Made by a program: the position numbers and the translations under genes
In this document: piece by piece, positions 17,641 through 25,712 of the stretch
Layout: every line of letters begins with the position of its first letter
Position numbering within the stretch: position 1 is the stretch's first letter
Notes under the pieces: generated by a model
What the model was told of the DNA's origin: nothing
Database searches by the model: none
What the model saw: the letters and a program-made list of their open reading frames with translations, nothing else
DNA from: JAHECE01 sp963780675
Lineage (GTDB): Bacteria > Actinomycetota > Actinomycetes > Actinomycetales > JAHECE01
Direction of reading: 5' to 3'
NCBI GenBank assembly: GCA_963780675.1
Contig: CAWACR010000008.1
Span: forward strand, 124,001-188,000
Length of the DNA: 64,000 nucleotides

Positions 17641-17718
17641 CCCCGGACGCCACCGCCGCCCCCCTCCCCGATCCGCCTCACCCAGCCCCCCCGCACCGTC
17701 ACCCCGAAGGAGCCCGGC

Positions 17719-17952
17719 ATGGAACGCACCACCGTCATCGACGTCGAGGGCATGACCTGCATGCACTGCGTCAAGGCCGTCACGACCGAGGTATCGAAGA
17801 TCGACGGCGTCCTCAACGTGAGCGTCGTGCTGCACGCGGACGTCCCGTCCGAGGTGACCGTCACCTCGGAGACCGTCCTCGACCCGAAGGCCCTGCGCGA
17901 GGCGATCGACGAGGCCGGCTACGACGTCGCGGCCATCCACGCCCCCGCCTGA
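17719..17952 (+). CDS. copZ: Copper chaperone CopZ (HMA domain)
   Basis: 77-residue heavy-metal-associated domain protein. The Cu(I) site MTCMHC is at about residues 12-17, followed by the babbab ferredoxin-like pattern ending EAGYDVAAIH. It carries Cu(I) in the cytoplasm to the CopA ATPase. ATG 17719 has AAGGAGC upstream. The order csoR-copZ-copA and the operator before csoR support copper induction. A 60-bp palindrome lies 46 bp after the stop. Confidence 0.94.
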   Translation: MERTTVIDVEGMTCMHCVKAVTTEVSKIDGVLNVSVVLHADVPSEVTVTSETVLDPKALREAIDEAGYDVAAIHAPA

Positions 17953-17998
17953 CCCACGCCACCCTGACCTGCCCTGCGCCCGCCCTGACCCGCCCCCC

Positions 17999-18058
17999 GC
18001 CGAACGCGGGGTTATGGGTCGAATGGGCGGCCATTCGACCCATAACCCCGCGTTCGGC
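17999..18058. repeat. 60-bp perfect palindromic element, copy 1
   Basis: Arms 17999-18026 and 18031-18058 are perfect 28-bp inverted repeats around a 4-base loop (GCGG). The arm begins GCCGAACGCGGGGTTATGGG. A near copy lies at 18459-18518. The arm contains TTATGGGTC, AT-richer than its surroundings. It could act as a bidirectional terminator after copZ, but no U-tract follows. Confidence 0.92.
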
Positions 18059-18083
18059 CAGACAGGAAGACCGGAGGCCCCCG

Positions 18084-18551
18084 ATGAGCGCTCCCGCACC
18101 GCACACGACGGACAAGGACGACGGCGCACCCGCCGAGACGGTCGACCTCGCCATCGAGGGCATGACCTGCGCCTCGTGCGTGGCACGCGTGGAACGGAAG
18201 CTCAACCGGGTGCCCGGGGTGCGCGCGACGGTCAACCTCGCGACGGAGCAGGCGCACGTCGAGTTCGCCGGGCTGGTCAGGGACGCCGACCTCGTGGCCG
18301 CCGTCGAGTCCGCCGGCTACGGCGCGACGGTGCTTCGACGTCGGACCCCGCGGACGACGTCGCCCACCACGCCCGCGCCCCTCGCGCCCCCTCCCCTCAC
18401 CTCCGATCCCCTCACCCCCGCGCCTTCGACCTCCCTCACCCAGCCCCACCCCACCCCGGCCGAACGCGGGGTTATGGGTCAAGAGGGGCTTCATTCGACC
18501 CATAACCCCGCGTTCGGCGGGAATGGCAGGTGGCGAGGTTGGCGAGGTTGA
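18084..18551 (+). CDS. Detached N-terminal HMA domain of CopA
   Basis: 155-codon frame whose first about 85 residues are a standard HMA domain: DLAIEGMTCASCVARVERKL with the CxxC pair, then VNLATEQAHVEF and ESAGYGATVL. In a normal copper ATPase this domain leads directly into the membrane core. Here the rest of the frame becomes Pro/Thr/Ser-rich (TTPAPLAPPPLTSDPLTPAP), runs through palindrome copy 2 and stops at 18551. The ATPase core follows in a different frame. Within the linker, the +2 frame (starting DPADDVAHHARAP) looks more like a natural linker, so a frameshift near 18345 may have detached the domain. It may work as a separate chaperone or be a remnant. Confidence 0.7.
   Translation: MSAPAPHTTDKDDGAPAETVDLAIEGMTCASCVARVERKLNRVPGVRATVNLATEQAHVEFAGLVRDADLVAAVESAGYGATVLRRRTPRTTSPTTPAPLAPPPLTSDPLTPAPSTSLTQPHPTPAERGVMGQEGLHSTHNPAFGGNGRWRGWRG
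18459..18518. repeat. Palindromic element, copy 2, between HMA domain and CopA core
   Basis: 22-bp perfect arms 18459-18480 and 18497-18518, identical in sequence to the outer 22 bp of copy 1. The right side keeps copy 1's CATTC as well, but the left inner part has diverged, leaving a 16-base loop. It sits exactly at the junction where the CopA reading frame is split. Confidence 0.9.
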
Positions 18552-20733
18552 CGAGACCGGGATGGCGCCCGGCCAGGCGATGACCCACGACCGCGCGACG
18601 ACCCACGACCGCGCGACGACCAGCGACCAGATGACGGGTCACGACCACGCGACGGCCCACGACCACGGCGACGCCGAGGTCACCCCCGACCGCGGCGCCG
18701 ACCTGCGACGTCGCCTCCGCGTCGCGGCGATCCTCACGCCCCCGGTGGTCGTGCTCTCGATGATTCCCGCGCTCCAGTTCCCCGGCTGGCAGTGGTTGGT
18801 CGCCGTGCTCGCGCTGCCGGTGGTCACGTGGGCCGCCTGGCCGTTCCACCGCGCCGCCTTCCGCGCGGCCCGCCACGGCGCGTCGACGATGGACACGCTC
18901 GTCTCGCTCGGCGTCATCGCCGCCACCGCGTGGTCCCTGTGGGCCCTCCTCGTCGGCGGCGCCGGCGAGATCGGCATGACGATGACGCCGGCCCTCTTCC
19001 CGGCAGCCGAGCCGATGCCCGCCGAGTCCTCCACCGGCATGGGCGAGGCCATGCCCGAGCTCTACTTCGAGGTCGCCGCCGTCGTCACCACCTTCCTCCT
19101 CGCCGGCCGCTACGCGGAGTTCCGCTCGCGCCGTCGGGCGGGCGACGCCCTGCGCACCCTCCTCGCCCTCGGCGCGAAGGACGTCGCGCGCCTGGACGAC
19201 GACGGCGCGGGGCACCGCACGGAGACCCGCGTGCCGATCGAGGCCCTCGCCGTCGGCGACCTGTTCGTCGTCCGACCGGGCGAGAAGGTCGCGACCGACG
19301 GCGTCGTGGTCGAGGGACAGAGCGCCGTCGACACCTCGCTACTCACCGGCGAGCCCGTCCCCGTCGAAGTCGGCCCGGGCGACGCCGTCACCGGCGCGAC
19401 AGTCAACGCCTCCGGCCACCTCGTGGTCCGCGCGACGCGCGTGGGCGAGGAGACCACGCTCGCCCAGATCGGCCGCCTCGTCACCCAGGCGCAGACCGGC
19501 AAGGCACCGGTGCAGCGGCTCGCGGACCGGATCTCCGCGGTGTTCGTGCCGGTGGTGCTGGTCCTCGCCCTGGGGACCCTCGCCGCGTGGCTCCTCACCG
19601 GGGCCTCGACCCAGGCCGCGTTCACGGCCGCCGTCGCCGTCCTGATCATCGCGTGCCCCTGCGCGCTGGGACTCGCGACCCCCACCGCGCTTCTGGTGGG
19701 CACCGGCCGCGGCGCCCAGCTGGGCATCCTCATCAAGGGCCCGGAGGTCCTCGAGTCCACCCGCCGCGTCGACACGGTCGTGCTCGACAAGACCGGCACC
19801 GTGACCCAGGGCCGGATGGGGCTGATGGACGTCGTCGTCCCCGCCCGGCCACTCTCTGCCCCCTCCGCCGAGGTGCTGGCCATGGCGGGCGCCGTCGAGG
19901 CGCTCTCCGAGCATCCGATCGCCCGCGCGATCGCCGACGCCGCGCCCACACCCCACCTCCCCGCGTCCGACTTCTCCAACCACGCCGGCCGCGGCGTGAG
20001 CGCGACCGTCACCACGGACGACGGCGCCCTGGCCGCCGCCTTCGTCGGCCGCCCCGCGTGGCTCGCCGAGCAGGGAATCGCGGACCCCGACGGCGTGACA
20101 GCCCTCCACGCCGAGGCCGAGCGCTCCGGCGGGACCGCCGTCGTCGTCGCCTGGGACGGTCGCGCCCGCGGCGTGCTCGTCCTGCGCGACCCCGTGAAGC
20201 CGACCTCCGCCGAGGCGATCGCCCAGCTCCGCGGCCTCGGAATCACCCCCTGGCTCCTGACCGGGGACAACCGCACGGCCGCGCTCCAGGCGGCGGGCGC
20301 CGTCGGCATCCCCGCGGAGCACGTCATCGCGGAGGTGCTCCCGGAGCACAAGGTCGACGTCGTGCGCCGCCTCCAGGACGAGGGCAAGGTCGTGGCGATG
20401 GTCGGGGACGGCGTGAACGACGCCGCCGCGCTGGCCCAGGCGGGCGCCCGCGGCCTGGGCCTCGCGATGGGCACGGGCACGGACGTCGCGATCGAGGCGA
20501 GCGACATCACCCTGGTCCGCGGCGACCTCCGCGCCGCACCGACCGCGATCGCCCTGTCCCGCAAGACCCTGCGGATCATCAAGCAGAACCTGTTCTGGGC
20601 GTTCGCCTACAACGTCGCGGCGATCCCGCTCGCAGCCTTCGGACTGCTCAACCCGATGATCGCGGGCGCGGCGATGGCGTTCAGCTCGGTGCTCGTGGTG
20701 TCCAACTCCCTGCGCCTGCGCCGGGCCCCCTGA
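18523..20733 (+). CDS. copA: Copper-exporting P1B-type ATPase CopA, core without HMA domain
   Basis: 736-residue heavy-metal P-type ATPase core that exports Cu(I). Visible are TGEP in the actuator domain, the membrane ion motif CPCALGLATP (Cys378), the phosphorylated Asp422 in DKTGT, SEHPIA (the P1B HP motif), LLTGDNRTAALQAAGAVGI and GDGVNDAAAL. The N-terminus lacks CxxC and instead has His-rich repeats THDRATTHDRATT and GHDHATAHDH, encoded by an 18-nt tandem repeat. ATG 18523 overlaps the HMA frame by 29 bp; ATG 18562 and ATG 18580 are alternatives. The usual HMA domain is on a separate upstream frame. The core looks fully functional. Confidence 0.93.
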   Translation: MAGGEVGEVDETGMAPGQAMTHDRATTHDRATTSDQMTGHDHATAHDHGDAEVTPDRGADLRRRLRVAAILTPPVVVLSMIPALQFPGWQWLVAVLALPVVTWAAWPFHRAAFRAARHGASTMDTLVSLGVIAATAWSLWALLVGGAGEIGMTMTPALFPAAEPMPAESSTGMGEAMPELYFEVAAVVTTFLLAGRYAEFRSRRRAGDALRTLLALGAKDVARLDDDGAGHRTETRVPIEALAVGDLFVVRPGEKVATDGVVVEGQSAVDTSLLTGEPVPVEVGPGDAVTGATVNASGHLVVRATRVGEETTLAQIGRLVTQAQTGKAPVQRLADRISAVFVPVVLVLALGTLAAWLLTGASTQAAFTAAVAVLIIACPCALGLATPTALLVGTGRGAQLGILIKGPEVLESTRRVDTVVLDKTGTVTQGRMGLMDVVVPARPLSAPSAEVLAMAGAVEALSEHPIARAIADAAPTPHLPASDFSNHAGRGVSATVTTDDGALAAAFVGRPAWLAEQGIADPDGVTALHAEAERSGGTAVVVAWDGRARGVLVLRDPVKPTSAEAIAQLRGLGITPWLLTGDNRTAALQAAGAVGIPAEHVIAEVLPEHKVDVVRRLQDEGKVVAMVGDGVNDAAALAQAGARGLGLAMGTGTDVAIEASDITLVRGDLRAAPTAIALSRKTLRIIKQNLFWAFAYNVAAIPLAAFGLLNPMIAGAAMAFSSVLVVSNSLRLRRAP

Positions 20734-20970
20734 GGGTCGGGACGCCCGCGACCCCGACGGCTTCCTAGGCTGGGCAGCACGGGCCTCCGGGGTGAGTCTG
20801 CCCGCGGATCGCCCGCACCCTCCGCCCGACGGCCCGCCCACCCTCCGCGACCAGCGCGGCCAGGCCGGGAGGACAGATGCCCGGCGCAGCGAGGACGCCA
20901 CGCCCGCAGGGGCGTAGCCGCGCCTGCAGCGGGGAAGGCCGGACCGTCGCGGCGTAGCCCGGCGCCCGGC

Positions 20971-21822
20971 CTACGCCAGGCCGAGCGCGGCCCGCCACTC
21001 CGCCGGCACGAGGGCGTACCCCACGAAGGCGACGACGTCGAGGACCGTGTGCGCGACCACGAGCGGCATCACCCGGCGCGTCCGCCGGTAGTACTCCGCG
21101 AACACGACGCCCATCAGGGCGTTGCCGATGAAGGGGCCGATGCCCTGGTAGAGGTGGTAGGAGCCGCGGAGCAGAGCGCTCGCCGCGACGATCGTCCACG
21201 GGCGCCACGCGAGCTCCCGCAACCGCTCCATGAGGTAGCCGACGGCGACGACCTCCTCGAGCAGCGCGTTCTGCAGCGCCGCGAGGATCAGGACCGGCAC
21301 CGTCCACCAGTAAGCACCCAACGCCGAGGCCTGGACGTCCACCGTGATGCCGAGGGCGCGCCCCGCGCCGTAGAGCGCCAGCCCCGGGATGCCGATCAGC
21401 GCGGCGAGCCCGACCCCCGCCCCCAGCGTGCGCCACGGCCGATCCGCGGTCAGCCCGATCCGGCGCACGGCACTGGAGCCCGACGCCGAGAGCAGGTACA
21501 GCGCCAGGGCGACCGGAAGCAGCGCGAAGCCGATGTGGAGGAGCTGGTAGGTGAGGTCGAGCCACGGACGCGGCGACAGCGTCGGGTTCAGGGTGGCGCT
21601 CTGGTCACCGAGCGGCACCTCGGCGGTCAGGCGGTCGATGATCCTGACCAGCGCATACACGCCGGCGCGTCCGAGCGACAGCCCGAGGACGATCCAGATC
21701 TCCACCGTCAGCCGGCGGCGGCCGCCGTCCACCGGACGCAGCGGCGATCTCCCCGAGACACCCCGGGCCTCGGGGAGATCGCCCACCGGTGGGGCGGCGC
21801 CGGCACCCGCGTCCGCGGTCAC
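20971..21822 (-). CDS. CPBP-family intramembrane glutamic protease
   Basis: 283-residue Abi/CAAX-type membrane protease. The CPBP motifs are present: NALLEEVVAVGYL (the Glu-Glu pair), SYHLYQGIGPFIGN (His) and VVAHTVLDVV (His). There are about seven hydrophobic spans. The start is uncertain. GTG 21820-21822, 8 bp after hdeD, gives a 40-residue Pro/Gly/Arg-rich leader whose DNA contains a 15-bp inverted repeat. GTG 21703-21705 begins directly at VEIWIVLGL, as a membrane segment would, and avoids that repeat. The family handles prenylated or bacteriocin-type substrates in characterised cases; here the substrate is unknown. The 237 bp between its stop and copA holds only a weak GTCGGG/CCCGAC hairpin. 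Confidence 0.85.
   Translation of the reverse strand: MTADAGAGAAPPVGDLPEARGVSGRSPLRPVDGGRRRLTVEIWIVLGLSLGRAGVYALVRIIDRLTAEVPLGDQSATLNPTLSPRPWLDLTYQLLHIGFALLPVALALYLLSASGSSAVRRIGLTADRPWRTLGAGVGLAALIGIPGLALYGAGRALGITVDVQASALGAYWWTVPVLILAALQNALLEEVVAVGYLMERLRELAWRPWTIVAASALLRGSYHLYQGIGPFIGNALMGVVFAEYYRRTRRVMPLVVAHTVLDVVAFVGYALVPAEWRAALGLA
21743..21783. repeat. 15-bp inverted repeat between hdeD and CPBP core
   Basis: GGCGATCTCCCCGAG (21743-21757) and its exact complement (21769-21783) with an 11-base loop. It lies 48 bp beyond the hdeD stop, so it may be a terminator for hdeD if the CPBP gene starts at 21705. No U-tract follows. Confidence 0.85.
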
Positions 21823-21830
21823 ATCGGGTG

Positions 21831-22424
21831 TCAGTCGCCGAGCGCGGCTGCCCGCTTGCCGAGCGAGCGGACCACGAAGCCGGCGACGACCAGGACGATC
21901 CCGGACAGCACGGCGTAGAGACCGATGATCCAGGCGAGCACCGCGACGGTCGAGCCGGTCGAGAAGATGAGCGCGAGGCCGAACCCGAAGGTGAGGAGAC
22001 CCCAGAAGACGCCCCAGCCCCAGCCGCTGCCGGGCACGGAGCGCATGCCCAGGCCCGCGATCGTGGCCAGGACGCCGGCGACGATGGCCCACGCACCGAG
22101 GATGATCGCCAGGACCCCCACGGTGGCCTCGGGCCAGAAGAGCAGCACGGCTCCGACGAGCGCGCCGAGCACTCCCGTGCCCAGGCGCCAGCCGGACCCG
22201 CCGTCGGGCACGCCACGACGGCGCAGGCCGTCGACGATGCCGACGACGCCGTCGACGAGCACGAAGATGCCGACGAGGCGGACGAGGAAGAGGACGGACG
22301 CCGTCGGGTTGGCCATGACGAGGACGCCGAGGACGATGGCGATCACGCCGCGGACCACCGGGTACCACCACACCTGCTTGGCGGTCTCGGAGAAGGAGAC
22401 GTACGGAACGGTCTGGCTGGACAT
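21831..22424 (-). CDS. HdeD-family membrane protein (DUF308)
   Basis: 197-residue membrane protein made of paired hydrophobic helices typical of HdeD/DUF308. Examples are VVRGVIAIVLGVLVMANPTASVLFLV, GALVGAVLLFWPEATVGVLA and LLTFGFGLALIFSTGSTVAVLAW. The recurring P-T/A-x-S/T-V pattern after each second helix is characteristic. E. coli HdeD is linked to acid resistance at high cell density; the actinobacterial role is unproven. ATG 22424 follows GGAGGTTC on the minus strand. It is divergent from the large membrane gene at 22632. Confidence 0.88.
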   Translation of the reverse strand: MSSQTVPYVSFSETAKQVWWYPVVRGVIAIVLGVLVMANPTASVLFLVRLVGIFVLVDGVVGIVDGLRRRGVPDGGSGWRLGTGVLGALVGAVLLFWPEATVGVLAIILGAWAIVAGVLATIAGLGMRSVPGSGWGWGVFWGLLTFGFGLALIFSTGSTVAVLAWIIGLYAVLSGIVLVVAGFVVRSLGKRAAALGD

Positions 22425-22631
22425 CGAGAAGAACCTCCGGAAAGAACGACGACGCCGGTGCGCCGGTCGCGCGGGAAGGCTATCGGCCGGTCCTGACAGA
22501 ACGACGCGCCTGTCAACCCGCCCGGCCTGGGATTGTGGGCCGCCCCACACGAGGCGCGCGTCACACCTGAGGCACACCCGGGCCCGCCGGAGGTCCGGGC
22601 GACCCGTTCCGCCCCACCTACACTCGCCCCC

Positions 22632-25316
22632 ATGGCCGACTCCACCCCGGCGGGCCCCGGCCGCCTGGTCGAGGTGGTCGACGCCCCCCGCACCCGCGTC
22701 CGCCGTCCCGGCGACCTCGTGGGGTTCGTCCTGGCGATCCTGGGGATCGTCGTCGTCGTCCTCCTCGCCGTCTACGCGCACGGGACCACGGAAGGCGTGA
22801 CCGAAGACGTCCAGTCGGCCTTCGCGCGGGTGCTGCGCGGCCTGATCCAGATCCCCCTCGGGCTCCTCCAGGTCGTCGTGACCCTCGTGCTGCCGTGGAT
22901 CGTCCTGGTCGAGCGGGTGATCCACAAGGCATTCCGGCAGGTGGTCGAGGCGCTCGTGGCCGGCCTCCTCGCGGCGCTCGTCGCGAGCGTGGCCATGACC
23001 TGGCTCGCCGACTACGCCCCTGCCGCGCTCGCCGAAGCCTTCACGATCACGACCGACGGGGTGACCACCGTCGGGATCTCGCCCTACGCCACCGCCTTCG
23101 CGGCCTTCCTCACCGCGGCCGGCTCACGCACGCAGCGCCGCAGCGTCGCCTGGTCCTGGAACCTGCTGTGGGTCGCGTTGTTCATCGCCGTCATCACGGG
23201 CGACCTGACCCTCCCCGGCGTCCTCGTCACCGTTCTCGTCGGCCGGGCGGTCGGCCTGGGCGTGCGCTACGCCTCCGGCGTCTACAACGAGCGGGCCTAC
23301 GGCGTCGCCCTCGTCGAGGGCATCCGCCGGGCCGGGCTCGACCCCGTCCGCGTCGTCCGGGTGGGTGCGATCGCCGCCACGACCGAGCCTCGCGCGGTCC
23401 TCGCACGCACGACGGCGCCGATCGGGTACACCGAGCACGGCCTCCAGGGCCGCCTCGGGTCGGGGGATTCCGCATCGCACGACGGCGCCGGCGACGGCGA
23501 GCGCGACGGCGAGCGCGGCCCGGACGAGGACACCCCTGCGCCGCCTCCGCCGGCGACGGCGACCGGGTATCACGACGGCGACCGCCTCACCTGGGTCCCG
23601 ACCACCGAGGATGCCGGGCGCATCATCGCGCACGCCGCCGCGCCGTCGACCCTCGCCCTCGAACGCCCCGGTCAGGGGCGCGTCTACGCCGTCGACGACG
23701 CGACCGGCGCACGGTGGGACGTCATGGCGCTCGACGGCGACCGCCAGGTGATCGGCACCCTCGCCTCCATCTGGTCCGCCGTCCGCCTGCGTGGGCTCGA
23801 GCGTCGCACCGTCGTCAGCCTGCGCCAGGCGGCCGAGCGCGCAGCCCTGCTCGCCTACGCCGCCGGCGCCGCGGGCGTGCGAACACCCGGACTGGTGGGC
23901 CTCGCCGAGATCGAGGACTCGGTGGTCCTCGCCTACGAGCACGTCGCCGACGCGACGCCGCTGGCGGACCTCGACGACGAGGCCCTCACCGACGAGGTCC
24001 TCGCCGACGCCTGGGCCCAGCTCCGCCTCGCGCACGCCGCCGGGCTGGCGCACCGCGACCTCACCGCGGACGTCCTCCTCGTCCGAGACGCACAGGTCTG
24101 GATCGTGGGGTGGACGAACGGTGACATCGCCTCGACCGAGCTGGCCCGCCGTCTCGACCTCGCCCAGATGCTCGCGGTGCTCGCCCTCCGGGTGGGCGTG
24201 CCGCGCGCCGTCGGCAGCGCCGCGAAGGTGCTCAACCCCGAGCTCCTGGGTGCCATCGCACCTCTGCTGCAGCCGGTCGCCCTGCCGCAGCAGACCCGGG
24301 TGCTCGCCCGACAGCACAAGGGCCTCCTCGACGACGTGCGGGCGGCCCTCATCGAGCTGATGCCGACCGCGGCGGAGGTCGAGCCCGTCCAGCTCGCCCG
24401 GTTCTCGGCGCGCACCGTGATGACGACGACGATCGCCGTCGTCGCAGTCTGGCTCGTCCTGTCCTCGCTGAACATCCGCCAGCTCACCGAGGCCCTCAAG
24501 GAGGCGAACCCGACGTGGGCGGCCGTGGCCTTCGCCCTCGGACTGCTCACGTACGTCGGCGCGGCCCTCTCGCTCGTCGCCTTCTCGCCCGTGCACCTCA
24601 CCCTCTGGCGAACCACCCTGGTGCAGGCCGCGGCGTCCGTCGTCGCTCTCGTGACCCCGGCCGGCGTCGGCCCTGCGGCGCTCAACCTCCGCTACCTCAA
24701 CCGGCGCAAGGTCGAGACGCCGCTCGCCGTCGCGTCCGTGGCGCTCATCCAGATCTCGCAGTTCGTCACGACCATCGCCCTGCTCCTGCTCATCGCCGCC
24801 CTCACCGGCACGAGCGGGGCGTTCCAGGTGCCCGGCGTCGCGGCCTTCGTCGTCATGGGGGCGATCGCCGTCGTCGTCGCGGTGGCCCTCCTGGTGCCGC
24901 CGATCCGCCGGTGGATCTGGACCCGATCGGCGCCGACGCTGCGCCAGGTGTGGCCGCGCGTCCTGTGGGTGGTCGGCCAGCCGGGGCGGCTCGGCCTCGG
25001 CCTCCTCGGCAACGTGATCATGACCGGCGGCTTCATCGCGGCCTTCGCCGCGTCGCTGGCGGCCTTCGGGCAGCAGGTGCCTCCCACGCAGCTCGCGATC
25101 ATCTACCTCGGGGGGACGGCGCTCGGCTCGGCGGTCCCGACGCCGGGTGGGCTCGGGACCGTGGAGCTCGCCCTGAGCGGTGGGCTGACGGCGGCCGGCA
25201 TCCCCGCGGCCGTCGCGGCGTCCGTCGCCGTGCTGTTCCGCGTGCTGACGTTCTGGGCGCGGATCCCGGTGGGGTGGGTGGCGATGCGCTACCTGCAGCG
25301 CAAGAACGACCTGTAG
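22632..25316 (+). CDS. Large membrane protein: kinase-like domain fused to LPG-synthase TM (UPF0104) domain
   Basis: 894-residue fusion. Residues about 35-200 hold five to six hydrophobic spans. A charged linker (DGERDGERGPDEDT) leads to a soluble part at about 330-600 that resembles an aminoglycoside-kinase/protein-kinase lobe: SLRQAAERAALLAYAAGAAGVRTP, then LAHRDLTADVLLV. The HRD is kept, but the catalytic-loop Asn is replaced and the DFG position reads VGW, so it is probably a pseudokinase. From about 600 to the end is the lysylphosphatidylglycerol-synthase flippase-like TM domain, with TPAGVGPAALNLRYLNRRKV and PTPGGLGTVELALSGGL. The aminoacyl-transferase domain of MprF is absent. A role in lipid or isoprenoid translocation is inferred. 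Confidence 0.8.
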   Translation: MADSTPAGPGRLVEVVDAPRTRVRRPGDLVGFVLAILGIVVVVLLAVYAHGTTEGVTEDVQSAFARVLRGLIQIPLGLLQVVVTLVLPWIVLVERVIHKAFRQVVEALVAGLLAALVASVAMTWLADYAPAALAEAFTITTDGVTTVGISPYATAFAAFLTAAGSRTQRRSVAWSWNLLWVALFIAVITGDLTLPGVLVTVLVGRAVGLGVRYASGVYNERAYGVALVEGIRRAGLDPVRVVRVGAIAATTEPRAVLARTTAPIGYTEHGLQGRLGSGDSASHDGAGDGERDGERGPDEDTPAPPPPATATGYHDGDRLTWVPTTEDAGRIIAHAAAPSTLALERPGQGRVYAVDDATGARWDVMALDGDRQVIGTLASIWSAVRLRGLERRTVVSLRQAAERAALLAYAAGAAGVRTPGLVGLAEIEDSVVLAYEHVADATPLADLDDEALTDEVLADAWAQLRLAHAAGLAHRDLTADVLLVRDAQVWIVGWTNGDIASTELARRLDLAQMLAVLALRVGVPRAVGSAAKVLNPELLGAIAPLLQPVALPQQTRVLARQHKGLLDDVRAALIELMPTAAEVEPVQLARFSARTVMTTTIAVVAVWLVLSSLNIRQLTEALKEANPTWAAVAFALGLLTYVGAALSLVAFSPVHLTLWRTTLVQAAASVVALVTPAGVGPAALNLRYLNRRKVETPLAVASVALIQISQFVTTIALLLLIAALTGTSGAFQVPGVAAFVVMGAIAVVVAVALLVPPIRRWIWTRSAPTLRQVWPRVLWVVGQPGRLGLGLLGNVIMTGGFIAAFAASLAAFGQQVPPTQLAIIYLGGTALGSAVPTPGGLGTVELALSGGLTAAGIPAAVAASVAVLFRVLTFWARIPVGWVAMRYLQRKNDL

Positions 25317-25403
25317 GTCGCAAGAACGGCCTCTGGGTCGGCGGGTCGGCGGGTGGGGTGGGGCCGACGGCGGTCGCTCACGACGGCGCCCGCACCTTGA
25401 GGC

Positions 25404-25498
25404 GGGTGGGGTGGGGCGCGCGCGGATCTACCATCCGGCGCTCGTTCCTCGCGCCTCCCGCCAGACCCGCCACGATCCGCGCGCGCCCCACCCCACCC
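25404..25498. repeat. 25-bp perfect inverted repeat in the 25317-25712 intergenic region
   Basis: Arm 25404-25428 (starting GGGTGGGGTGGGGCGCGCGC) and its exact complement 25474-25498, separated by 45 bases. It lies between two convergent genes (22632-25316 and the alpha-galactosidase ending at 25713), so a two-way terminator is the natural guess. The rest of this 396-bp gap has scattered Gly/Pro-coding fragments but nothing I would call a gene. Confidence 0.93.
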
Positions 25499-25712
25499 TC
25501 TTTCGCCTCGCCACGCCTCGCTTCGCCTCTTGCCGGCACTGCCACCTTGGCCAGGCGCTCCCCTTCGGGGGCTCGCCTCACGCGCGGCTCATCTGCCGTG
25601 TGCAGCGCCGAAGGCGGCCTTCTTCTTGGGCCCGCGATCGGGGTCTCGAAGGGCATCGTCGTCGTTGGTTCGGGCCGGGGCCTTCGCGTGTCTGTGCGCG
25701 GGGCGGGTCGGG

